A DNA stretch of 64,000 nucleotides from Candidatus Streptomyces philanthi. GTDB taxonomy: Bacteria > Actinomycetota > Actinomycetes > Streptomycetales > Streptomycetaceae. Positions within the stretch are counted from its first letter, which is position 1. Each line of letters begins with the position of its first letter. The stretch spans positions 372,001 through 436,000 of the forward strand of contig CP073042.1 of assembly GCA_018114805.1 (NCBI GenBank). Direction: 5' to 3'. Made by a program: the position numbers and the translations under genes. A model generated the notes under the pieces. It was not told the origin of the DNA. It did no database searches and worked only from the letters and a program-made list of their open reading frames with translations. Below, one piece after another: positions 46,313-56,900 of the stretch.

Positions 46313-47990
46313 TCAGAGCTCGTCCAGTTCCAGGGGCGCGAGATCGTCGAACGCGCCCCCCGGCCGGGGTTGGCCGGATGGCTGCCGCCGCCGAGATGAC
46401 GTACGACACCCCACACGGTGTTCAACGCCGTGGTGACCGCTCCCTCCACGAAGCCGCCGGTCCAGGAGACGTCGTCGCCGGCCAGGAAGAAACCCCGCTG
46501 GTGCTCGGGCAGCTCACCCTGCATGAAGTGGGTGAACAGGCGCCGCTGGTAGCGGTAGTGGCCCGGCAGGTTGGCCTTGAAGGCCCCGGTGAAGCAGGAT
46601 TCGTTCTCCCAACTGACGGCCACCGGCGGCGCGATGATGTGCGACCGGATGTCCACGCCCGGATAGATCTCGCCGAGCGAGCGCAGGACGACCTCCAGCC
46701 GCTCCTCGGCGGAGAGCGCGGCGACCCGCTGCGAGTCGTCGTTCAAGGTGTAGGACAGGCACATCACTGCGGGCCGGTCGGGCCCCCGGCCGAGGAGGTA
46801 CACCGAACGCGGCAGCCTGTCGGTGAGCGTCATGCACATCACGTCCCGCCCGGTCACGGCGTCGACGTCCAGCCAGAACGGCCGGTCGGTGAGCGCGAAC
46901 AGCTTGGAGGAACCCATGTAGTGGGTGCGCTCGATCGCCGACCGGACCGGCCCGGGCAGCAACGCGTCGTCACAGGCGACCCGGCTGTTCAGCAGCCGGT
47001 GCTGCCCGGTGAAGACCACCGCCCGGTAGTCGCGCCTCCGGCCGTCGGCGTCGGTGACCTGGATGCGGTCCCCCGCGCGGCGCAGCGCGGTGACGGCGGG
47101 CCGGGGCCGGTCGTCGTGGAGCGAGGCGAGCGACGTACCGGCCGGCCAGGGCGCGAGGCCCTCCGGAGCGTGCCGCCACAGGCCTAGCGGCACCTGCTCG
47201 CAGCCGCCCTCGATGATCTGCTGGTCGACGTCGGCCTCGGTGTAGATGACGCGGAGGATCTCCAGCATCGAGTTGGGGAAGTCGGTGTCCCAGCCGCCGG
47301 TGCCGAAGCCGACCTGCCCGAAGAGTTCACGGAGCCGGAAGGAGGCGAAGGCGGGCGTGGAGCTGAGGAAGCCGTAGAAGAACTGGTCGTCCAGCAGCGG
47401 CACGAGGCGGTTCCACAGCGCCTTGATCGTGGCCGTGCCCCGGGTGCGGATCGCCTCCTGCATGACCCATATGTCGGCCCGCTCGCGCAGCGTCTTGTCC
47501 CAGGCGTCGGCGACCTCCTGGTAGACCGGCGGCAGGTCCGCCTCGGTCCGGGCCCAGTGGCTGGCGCCGCCGATGTCCAGCACCGTCAGGGGGGTGCAGG
47601 GGCTGAGCGGGTTGGGGAACGGCGTTGTGCGCAGGCCCAGCGTGCGGACGTAGTGGAACAGCGCGGTGGCCGAGAGCGGGAACCGCATGGCCCCGAGCTC
47701 GGCCACCTCGTCCGGGAACCCGTCGAAGCTGGCGGAGCGCATCCGCCGCCCAGGCGTTCCGCCTCGTGGAGCACCGGCCGCAGTCCCATCCGCATCAGCT
47801 CGTACGCGGCGACCAGCCCGGCCATCCCGCCGCCGACGATCGCGACCTCGGTTCCCCGAGCGTCGGCCGGGACGCAGACCAGGCCCGCCGGGTGGCTCAG
47901 CCAGTCGTCGTAGGCGAAGGGGAAGTCGGGGCCGAACATGGTGAGGGGAGGGCTGGACGGGCAGTTCCCGTCAGGGGTGGTGAGGAGCAT
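46313..47990 (-). CDS. FAD-dependent L-amino-acid oxidase/monooxygenase, probable arginine 2-monooxygenase of starter synthesis (frame broken)
   Basis: About 559 residues, the size of the tryptophan/phenylalanine/arginine 2-monooxygenase branch of flavin amine oxidases. MFGPDFPFAYDDWLSHPAG near the N terminus, FAD motif EVAIVGGGMAGLVAAYELMR, then AERLGG and (next frame) RMRSASFDGFPDEVAELGAM, the GG-R-x-S motif. Also VFTGQHRLLNSRVA, RSHIIAPPVAVSWENESCFT and GFFLAGDDVSWTGGFVEGAV (C-terminal FAD contact). One G is missing near 47745, and the G-run near 46355 shifts the true C terminus to AFDDLAPLELDEL, ending at 46313. Such enzymes decarboxylate arginine oxidatively to 4-guanidinobutyramide. The substrate is inferred from the ligase/acyltransferase/loading-ACP context. 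Confidence 0.78.
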
Positions 47991-48347
47991 GTCTGGCCTA
48001 TCCCCTCGCCACGCCCGGGCCCGCGCCGAGCCGACCGGCCCTCCGCTATGGGAGCAAACCCGAACCTCGCGCGTCACACATGGCTTCTCCCTGTGGTGGG
48101 TGTGCGATCCATAGCCCAGCACGGCGCGCGGGGCGCAGACCAGCGAGGCCGGAGGACTCTAGGGAATTGCTGGTCACGGCCGCCCGGCAGCGACCGACCC
48201 GGAGTCAGCGCCGGGGACCGCCGCCCGCCCCGGGCCCGCACGGGTGAGTGGCACCAGGGGGGAACCGGGTGTCCGAGGGACGACGTCCAGGGCGGCGTCC
48301 GCGGCGCTCGACGACATGGTGGGCGCTGCCCGGGGTAGCGCCCACGG
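47991..48347. other. 357-bp spacer upstream of the flavoenzyme
   Basis: Lies between the acyltransferase 3' end and the flavoenzyme start on the same strand. No gene is supported; reading frames here are Arg/Ala-rich. A separate promoter for the flavoenzyme is possible. Confidence 0.4.
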
Positions 48348-49357
48348 TCACCGCCGCGCCCGGCGGGCGCTGCGCTGCCGGACCCGCGGACGCATCGCCT
48401 TGCGGGCGTCGATGGCCACGACCTCGAAGTTGTCCACCGTGCGGTTCACCCGGCCGAAGAGGTTGCCCGGGCCCGCGACGCAGACCCTGGTGATGCCTTG
48501 CTGCAGCATCGTCTCCACAATGTCCGGCCAGCGGATCAGGTGGTCGAAGGTGTCGAGCAGCATGGTGCGCACGCCGGTCAGCAGCTCGCCGTTCTGGTCG
48601 GCGACGATCGGCAGCTTGGGGTCGGCCACCTCAAAGGTGGCGAGGACCTCCTCCTCCGCCTTGCGGCGCAGGGCGCCGAACGCCGGGACGTGCACGGGCG
48701 GCCACATGGTGTACAGGTTGTATCCGCCCAGCTCGCCGATCCGCTTCTTGAACCGGTCGAGCACGGGCTCGCAGGGACACGAGGTAGAAGCCCCGGTCGA
48801 TGTAGCCGGAGACGTCGTGCCACTCCCCCTCGGCGTCCAGTTCGGCCAGCGCCTCCTGGAGCCGCTCCTCGGGGGTGTGGATCACGCAGTGGCTGACCGC
48901 CTCGCGGTGCTCCTGCCGGAAGTACTCCTCCTCGCAGCGCGCCAGCTCGGCGGTGAGTCGTACGGTCTCCTCGAACGGCAGGGAGCCCGCGTAGGTCACC
49001 GCGGCCCGCTGGCCGAAGCTCGGTCCGGCGCACAGCTCCGGCCGCTCGCCCAGCGTCTCCTCCGCCCAGTCAGGCGAGGGCGAGGCAGACCGTCAGGAAG
49101 GCGATCTGGGTGTGCGCGCTGTACTGCTCCTCCTCGTAGGCGTCCGACTGGCGGTACCGGTCGAACACGGAGTACCCCACCACCTCGTCGGCGATCGCGA
49201 GCCGGCGCCGGGCGTGGGGGTTGGTCAGCAGGAACTCGCCCACGTCGGTGAAGCGGAAGGGTCCCATCCCGGGGAAGACCATCGCCGTACGGCTGGTCTC
49301 CGGATCGGACGTCCGCGCCTCGGTGGCCTGCGGCTCGGTGGCTTGCTGCTCGGTCAT
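48348..49357 (-). CDS. discrete FabD-like acyltransferase, probable starter acyl-CoA:loading-ACP transferase (two frameshifts)
   Basis: About 336 residues of the malonyl-CoA:ACP transacylase fold. TAMVFPGMGPFRFTDVGEFL at the N terminus, then ADEVVGYSVFDRYRQSD. The nucleophile elbow is AGPSFGQRAAVTYAG, where the usual GHSxG His is Pro. YTMWPPVHVPAFGALRRKAE carries the candidate catalytic His, and FDHLIRWPDIVETMLQQG and VAGPGNLFGRVNR end the fold. Breaks: an extra T near 49075 (after CLALA) and a lost base near 48770 (after YLVSL). ATG 49357 overlaps the ligase stop by ATGA. The altered elbow and isolated position fit an enzyme that moves a non-malonyl starter acyl group from CoA to the bare N-terminal ACP of the adjacent PKS. 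Confidence 0.78.
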
Positions 49358-50753
49358 GCCTTCGCTCGCGGCGCGAGGTCGAGGGCGAGCTGTTCGAGCT
49401 GTCGTTTGTCGGGCTTGCCGTTGCGGTTCAGGGGGAATCGCTCCAGGACGTGGATGGGGTTGGGGTGCTCGACGCCGGGCAGCAGGGAGGTGATCGGCTC
49501 CTGCCAGTGCCGCGGCTCGCGCTGCTGCTCGTCCTCCACGAAGAAGAAGAGCTGGCAGCCGCGCTGTTCATCGGGGATCGGGACGACCTTCACCAGGCAG
49601 CCGGCCTCGGCCAGCTTGTGCTCGATGATGTCGGGGTAGAGCGTGTGGCCGTTGCGGTGCGCCGCGGACTTCTGGCCGAGGACGAAGAGGTTGTCCCCGG
49701 CGTCCAGGTAGCCGAAGTCGCCGGTGGGGTACCAGTCGGTCCTGGCGGGGTCGACGGGGGTGACCGTGCCGTCCTCCGCCAGGTAGCCCTCCCATCAGGT
49801 CGGGCGAGTGGACCTGGATCTCCCCGACCTCGCCGGAGGCCAGGACGGCGCCCTCGTCGTCGACGATCCGCAGCTCCAGGCCCTGGACGGCCCGCCCGCA
49901 GGCGACCGCGTTGTCCTCGGTCGCGAAGGCCACGTTCCCGGCCTCGGTGCTGCCGTAGCTGTCCAGCAGGGGCAGTCCGAACCGGCTGACGTAGTCGGCG
50001 ACCAGGCCCGGGTCCAGCGGGGCCGCCCCGCTGCAGAACATCCGGACGCCGGACAGCGTGTCCGCCAGGGCGGGCTTGCGGCCGATCATGTTGAGCATGC
50101 TGCGGTAGCTGGCCGGGGTGGCGTCGACCACGCTGGCCCCGCAGGTGCCCGCCATGATCATCGCCCGGTCCAGCCGCCGGTAGGGCGCGATGACCAGCGA
50201 GCACTTGACTAGCCAGGCGATGAGCACCATGGACAGCCCGTACTGGTGGGAGAAGGGCAGCAGGACGTCGTCGGGACGGTGGCCCACCTGCTGGGCGTTG
50301 CGCTCCAGGTTCTTCAGGAACTTCGCCACGGTCTTGACGACGCCCTTGGGCTGTCCGGTGGAGCCGGAGGACCACATGATCAGGCCGTCGGGCAGCTCGC
50401 ACCAGGCGTCGAGGGACAGCCGCGGCTCGGCGGGGGTGTACTCCATGGAAGCCGCGAGCAGCTCGTAGACGGTGACCTGGGCCGGGCTGTTCGCGGGCAT
50501 CGGCGTGTCGTCGTCGACCACGCAGACCTTGACCCCGGCCAGGTCGCAGATGCGCTGGGTGGCGTCCGGCCGTTCCTAGGTGGTCGACCATGACGATCGA
50601 CGCGCCGGTGTGCATCAGAGCGAGGAGAACCCCGACGAAGCCGGCGGAGTTGCCTGCCTTCAGCATAACCCGGGTGCCGTCACCGACCCCGCGCTCGCGG
50701 AGTGCTTCGGCGATGGTCAGGGCCCTCTGCTCGAACTCGGGAAGCGAGTGCAC
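49354..50753 (-). CDS. acyl-CoA ligase (adenylate-forming), probable starter-acid:CoA ligase (frame broken)
   Basis: ANL-superfamily enzyme of about 470 residues that activates a carboxylic acid with ATP and CoA. Visible: EALRERGVGDGTRVMLKAGN, P-loop IMWSSGSTGQPKGVVKTVAK, LLPFSHQYGLSMVLIAWLVK, VDATPASYRSMLN, LLDSYGSTEAGNVAF, WYPTGDFGYLDAGDNLFVLG, and the A10 lysine motif NRNGKPDKRQLEQLA. Breaks near 50565 (after VDHLGTA) and near 49795 (after DLMGG). The start is uncertain: GTG 50753 in the main frame, or a GTG near 50792 with AAGG upstream plus a further one-base shift. It follows the first PKS gene and precedes the acyltransferase (ATGA overlap). 4-Guanidinobutyrate is the predicted acid. 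Confidence 0.8.
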
Positions 50754-50837
50754 CGCTTCCGTCGCAAAGACCTTTGCGGTCGTCGGGTTTCACTGAGCCT
50801 TTCTTCTTCTTGCGGTCTCTTGGGGTTGGCCCCACGA

Positions 50838-50921
50838 CGGCGACCTCGACAGCTGACGATCCGCGAGTCCCCCCGGAGGTCTCCGGGGGGACTCGCGGAT
50901 CGTCAGCTGTCGAGGTCGCCG
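50838..50921. repeat. perfect 41-bp inverted repeat with 2-nt loop at the 3' end of the first PKS gene
   Basis: Arms 50838-50878 and 50881-50921 are exact reverse complements, separated only by GT. The right arm includes the last codons and stop of the PKS gene (GDLDS-stop); the left arm copies them in inverse. It could act as a transcription terminator for the PKS, but a stem this long and exact that includes coding sequence is unusual and may mark a fold-back assembly artefact. Confidence 0.85.
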
Positions 50922-53900
50922 AGCATCATGTCGATCAGGTCGTCATCGTCCATCGCGTCGATGGAGTCCGTCTCCTTCTCCCCGGAGTCCTTCTCGGCCT
51001 GTTCCTTGCCGCTCGCCAGCTCGGTGAGCGTGTCGAGCAGGCCCGCGCGGCGCAGCCGCTCCAACGGGATCGACGTCAGCAGGGCACGGATCCTGGCCTC
51101 TTCCGGATCGACGTCCGGCTCGGCCGGGCCGTCCGTCGCCACCCGGCCGCGCAGGTACTCGGCGAGCGCCGCGGGCGTGGGGTTGTCGAAGATCAGCGTG
51201 GAGGGGAGGCGGAGCCCGGTGGCCGAGTTCAGCCGGTTACGGAACTCCACGCCCGCCAGCGAGTCGAAGCCGAGGTTCTAGAAGGAGCGGTCGGGCTCGA
51301 TGGACTGGGCGCCGCTGTGCCCGAGGACCATCGCCGCGCTGCCGCGCACCAGGTCGAGCAGCGCCCGCTCCAGTTCGGCTCCGGTCAGACCGGCCAGCCG
51401 TACCTTGGCCGACTCGGGGGCGGTCGCCTTCCCGCCGGCCGCCGCCTTGCTCCGCACGCGGACCACACCGCGCAGCAGAGCGGGGATCTCGCTCTGGCCC
51501 CCGCTGAGCGCGGAGGTCTCCAGCCGTATCGGCACGAGCAGGGCGTCCTCGCTCCTGGCGCCGGCGTCCAGCAGCCGCAGACCACCCGCCATGGACAGGG
51601 GCGCCATGCCCTCGCGCGCCATGCGCACCATGTCCGCCTGACTGAGGGGTGCCGGTCATGCCGCCGGCCTGCTCCCACGGGCCCCAGGCCAGCGAGACCG
51701 CCGGGAGGCCGAGGCCGCGCCGGTGCGCGGTGAGCGCGTCCAGGAACGCGTTGGCGGCGGCGTAGTTGCCCTGTCCCGGGCTGCCGAACACACCGGCGAC
51801 GGAGGAGAACATCACGAACTCCGCCATGTCCGTCTCCGGGGTCAGCTCGTGCAGGTTCCACGCCGCGTCGACCTTCGGCTCGAAGACAGCGTCGATCCGC
51901 TTCGGCGACAGGGTGTCGATGATGCCGTCGTCGAGTACGCCCGCCGCGTGCACGACCGCGGTCAGCGGGTGCTCGGCGGGGATGTCGGACAGCACCCGCT
52001 CCAGCGAGGCGCGGTCGGCCACGTCACAGGCCGCCAGCGTCACCGACGCGCCCGCCTCGGTCAGTTCGGCCGCGAGGTCGGCGGCGCCCTCCGCGTCCGG
52101 CCCGCGCCGGGAGACCAGCACCAGGTTGCGCACCCCGCGCTCGGCCACCAGATGGCGTGCCACCTCGCGACCCAGGCCGCCGGTGCCGCCGGTCACCAGC
52201 ACCGTGCCCTCGGGGTCGAGGGCCTGGGGCATGGTGAACACGTTCTTGCCGATGTGCCGGGCCTGGCTGATGTACCGCACCGCGTCCGGGGCCCGCCGCA
52301 CGTCCCAGGCCGTCACCGGGATGGGGTGCAGCGCACCGCTGTCGAAGAGCTCGACCAGCATCCGCTGGACCCAGTCGTAGTCGGCCGCGACCAGGTCGTA
52401 CGCCGTGTACTCCACCCCGGGGTGGTCCTGGGCGACGACCTCGGAGTCGCGCACGTCGATCTTGCCCATCTCCAGGAACCGCCCGCCCCTGGGCATCAGC
52501 CGCAGGGAGGCGTCGACGAACTCGCGGGCGAGCGAGTCCAGCACCATGTCCATGCCCCGGCCGCCGGTCGCCGCCATGGAGCGCGACTCGAAGTCCAGGT
52601 CACGGGAGGAGGAGATGTGCTCCTCGTCGAACCCCATCGCCCGCAGGGGGTCCCACTTGCCGGGGCTGGCCGTGGCGTACACCTCGGTGCCGAGGTGGCG
52701 TGCGAACTGCACGGCCGCCATGCCCAGGCCGCCGGTGGCAGTGTGCACCAGGATGGACTCGCCCGCCCGCAGCTTGCCGAGTTCCACCAGGCCGATGTAG
52801 GCGGTCAGGAAGACCACCGGCACGGAGGCGCCCTGCGCGAACGTCCAGCCGCGCGGCATGCGGACGAGCTGCCGCCGGTCGGCGACCGCGACGGGCCCGA
52901 ACGAGGCGTTGATCATGCCCATGACCCGGTCTCCGGGGGCCAGGTCGGTCACGCCCGGGCCGACCTCCAGGACCACGCCGGCGCCCTCGCCGCCCATGGT
53001 GGCGTCGTCCTCGGGGTACATGCCGATGGCGATCAGCGCGTCACGGAAGTTCAGACCGGCGGCACGCACCGCGATCCAGACGTACCCGGGGGGCAAGCGG
53101 CGCCTCCGCCGCGGGGTCGGGCAGCAGCGAGAGGTTGTCCAGGGTGCCGCCGCCCGTGGTGCCGAGCTTCCACGCCGAGGTGCCGGGCGGGGGCTTCGAG
53201 CACCCGCCCGGAGGCGTTCCTGGTGAGCCGGGGGACGAGCCCGTGGCCGGTGCGGACCGCCATCTCGTGCTCGCCCGCCGCCAGCGCGGTCGCCACCACG
53301 CCGGCGGCCGCGGTGGCCGACTCAGCGTGGCAATCGAGGTCCACCAGCAGGAACCGGCCCGGGTTCTCGGTGGCCGCCGAGCGCACCAGGCCCCACACGG
53401 CGGCGTTGGACAGTCCGGCGACACCGTCGCCGGGTCCCGCGGCGACCGCGTCGCGGGTCACCACGACCAGCCGGGCGCCGTCGAACCGGTCCTCGGCCAG
53501 CCAGGACTGCGCCAGGGCCAGCGCCCGGTGGGCGGCCTTGCGGGCGGCATCGGCGAGGTCGTCGACCTCCGCGTCCGCGCCGCACCAGGCCCAGACCACG
53601 TCGGGCACCTCGGCACCCTCGTCGAGGGCGGTGACGAGCGCGTCCACTCCGGTGTACTCGGCGTGCTCGACACCGGAGGCGGCGAACAGTTCGGCCACCC
53701 GCGCCCGGTCGGCGCCGTCCACGGCCGTGGACGCGCCGGCCTCGGTCCGGTCGCCGCCGCGGGCGGCGAGCACGTCCCAGTCGGCCCGGAAGAGCGTTCC
53801 GTCGCCGCCGGTGGAGCGCGGCCCGGACGCGAACCGCTCGGCCGCCACCTCCCGCACCACCAGCGACTCCACGAAGGCGACGAGCACGCCCGTGGCGTCG

Positions 53901-56900
53901 GTCACCAGCAGCTCGACCGTGTCCTTGCCCCGCGGGCGCAGCCGCACCCGGCCTGCACCCACCGCGTGCAGGCTCACCCCGGTGAAGGAGAACGGCAGGG
54001 TCACGCGTCCGCTCTCGCCGCCGAAGTCGCCCATCTCCATGGCGTGCAGGGCGGCGTCGAGCAGGGCAGGGTGCAGACCGAACCGTCCGGCCTCCTGGGC
54101 GGCCGAGTCCGGCAGCGCCACCTCGGGGTAGACGTCGCCGTCCAGCCGGCAGACCGCCTCCAGGCGCTGGAAGACCGGCCCGTATCCGTAACCGGCCTGG
54201 GCCAGGCCCTCGTAGAAGCCCTCCATCGGCACCTGCTCGGCGCCCGGGACGGGCCACTGCGGCAGGCCGTCGGTGACCGCGGCGCCGCTGTCAGTCTCCA
54301 GGACGCCCTGGGCGTGCCGTACCCACTCCTCCCCGGCTCGTCGCTGTCGGAGCGCGAGTACACGCCCAGCGGGCGCGAGCCGGATTCGTCGGCGGAGCCG
54401 ACCACGAGCTGGACGCAGACACCGCCCTGCTCCGGCAGGAGGAGCGGGGTCTCCAGGGTGAGTTCGCCGAGCCGTCCCGTCCCGGTCTCGACGCCCGCGA
54501 GCAGGCCGAGCTCCACGAATCCGGTGCCGGGGAAGAGCACTCCGCCGGCCACGGCGTGGTCGGCGAGCCACGGGTGGGTCTGCAGCGACAGGCGTCCGGT
54601 CAGCACCGTACGGTTGCCCTCGGCCAGTTCGGTGAGGCCGCCGAGCAGCGGGTGGCCCACCCTGCCGAGGCCGACGCTGCGGGCGTCGCCGGTCACGGCG
54701 CCGCCCGCCTCGAGCCAGTACCGCTTGTGCTGGAAGGCGTAGGTCGGCAGGGCGACGCGGCGCGCGCCGCGCCCGGAGTACACCGCGTCCCAGTCCACGC
54801 CAACGCCGTTCGCGTACAGGGTGGCGACGGCCTCCGCCAGCGTCTGGGCCTCGGCGCGCCCGGAGCGGGCCAGGGGCACGAAGGCCACGTCGGCGTCGAC
54901 GGCGTCCAGGCAGTCCTGGCCCATCGCGGTCAGCACGGCGTCGGGGCCCAGCTCCACGCACGTCGTCACGCCCAGGTCGGCGAGGCGGCGCATGCCGTCG
55001 TCGAAGCGGACCGCTTCCCGCATATGGCGGACCCAGTACTCCGTGGTGGCCAGTTCGGCGCCCGCGACGTCGCCGGTGACGTTGGAGATGACCGGGATGG
55101 CCGGGGCCGAGTACGGCAGGCAGGCGGCGATCTGGCCGAACTCGGCCAGCATGGCGTCCATCCGGGGGGAGTGGAACGCGTGGCTGACCCGCAGCCGCTT
55201 GGTCTTGCAAGCCTGGGCCTCCCAGTGGCCGGCGCGACCTCGAGCACCGCGTCCTCGTCGCCGGAGAGCACCACCGAGGTGGGGCCGTTGAGCGCCGCCA
55301 GCGACACCTGGTCCTCACGGCCCTTCAGGCGCTCGGCCACCTCCCGCTCCGACGCCTGGACGGCCACCATGGCGCCGCCCTCGGGCAGTTCCTGCATCAG
55401 CCGGCCACGGGCCGCCACCAGGGCGCACGCGTCCTCCAGGGTCAGCACCCCGGCGACGTGGGCCGCGGCGATCTCACCCACCGAGTGCCCCATCAGGAAG
55501 TCGGGGCGCACGCCCCAGGACTCCAGCAGGCGGAAGAGGGCCACCTCGAAGGCGAACAGCCCGGCCTGGGTGAACATCGTCTGGTTGAGCTCGTCAGCGG
55601 TCGCGGCGGCGTCGTCCTCGGGGCCGAAGACCACGTCGAGCACGGAGGCCCCGAGGCGCACCTCCAGGTAGTCGCACGCCTCGTCGAACACGTCGGCGAA
55701 CAGCGGGTAGGTCTCGTAGAGTTCACTGGCCATGCCCAGCCGCTGGGCACCCTGGCCGGTGAACAGGAACGCCACCCGCTGCGCCGTGGACCTGCCCCGC
55801 ACCAGGCCCGGCGCATCGGTCTGCTCGGCGAGCGCCGCGAGGCCGCGCAGCAGCCCCTCGCGGTCGGACGCCACCACCACGCCGCGGTGTTCGAGGGCGG
55901 CCCGTGTCACGGCGGACGACCATCCGACGTCGACCGGCCGCGCGTCGGGGTGGCGCACCACGTGCTCGCGCAGCCACGCGGCCTGCGCCCGCAGCGCATC
56001 CTCGCTCCGGGCGGACACCAGCCAGGACACGGGCTGGGAGGCCGTGTCGGCATCGGTGTCGGCGTCCGTGGTGGGGGTCGGCTCGTGCGGCGTGGCCTGC
56101 TCGATGATGGCGTGCGCGTTGGTGCCGCTCATGCCGAACGAGGAGACACCGGCCCGAAGCGGCCGCCCGGTCTCCGGCCAGGCGCGCTGCTCGGCGAGCA
56201 GCGCCACGCCGCCCGACGCCCAGTCCACGTGCGGGGTCGGCACCTCCACGTGCAGCGTCTTGGGCAGGATGCCGTGGCGCATGGCCATCACCATCTTGAT
56301 GACGGCGCCCACACCGGCCGCCGCCTGGGTGTGGCCGATGTTCGACTTGAGGGAGCCCAGCCACACCGGCTGCCCCTCCGGGCGGCTCGCGCCGTAGGTG
56401 GCGATCAGCGCCTGCGCCTCGATGGGGTCGCCGAGCGAGGTCTCGGTGCCGTGCGCCTCGATCACGTCGATCTGGTCCGCGGTCAGCTCGGCGTTGGCCA
56501 GCGCCTGCCGGATGACGCGCTGCTGGGAGCGCCCGTTGGGGGCCGTCAGGCCGTTGCTGGCGCCGTCCTGGTTGACGGCGGGACCCCGCACGATCGCCAG
56601 CACCTCGTGGCCGTTGCGCCGGGCGTCCGAGAGCCGCTCCACCAGGAGGACGCCGACACCCTCGGCGCCGAACGCCTTGCAGCGCCCGTTGGAGGAGAGC
56701 CCGCGCTGGCGGCTGAAGAGGATGAAGTCACCGGGGGTCGGCATGGTGGCGACGCCGGTGGCGAGCGCCAGATCGCACCCGCCCTGGCGCAGCGACTGCG
56801 CCGCCTGGTGCAGGGAGACCAGCGACGAGGAGCACGCGGTGTCCACGGCCCAGGCCGGGCCCTCGAAGCCGAAGGTGTAGGAGATGCGCCCGGAGGCGAC

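Noticed and set aside
50580..54742. Long + strand frames opposite the PKS and ligase genes
   Set aside because: Antisense shadows of conserved domains.
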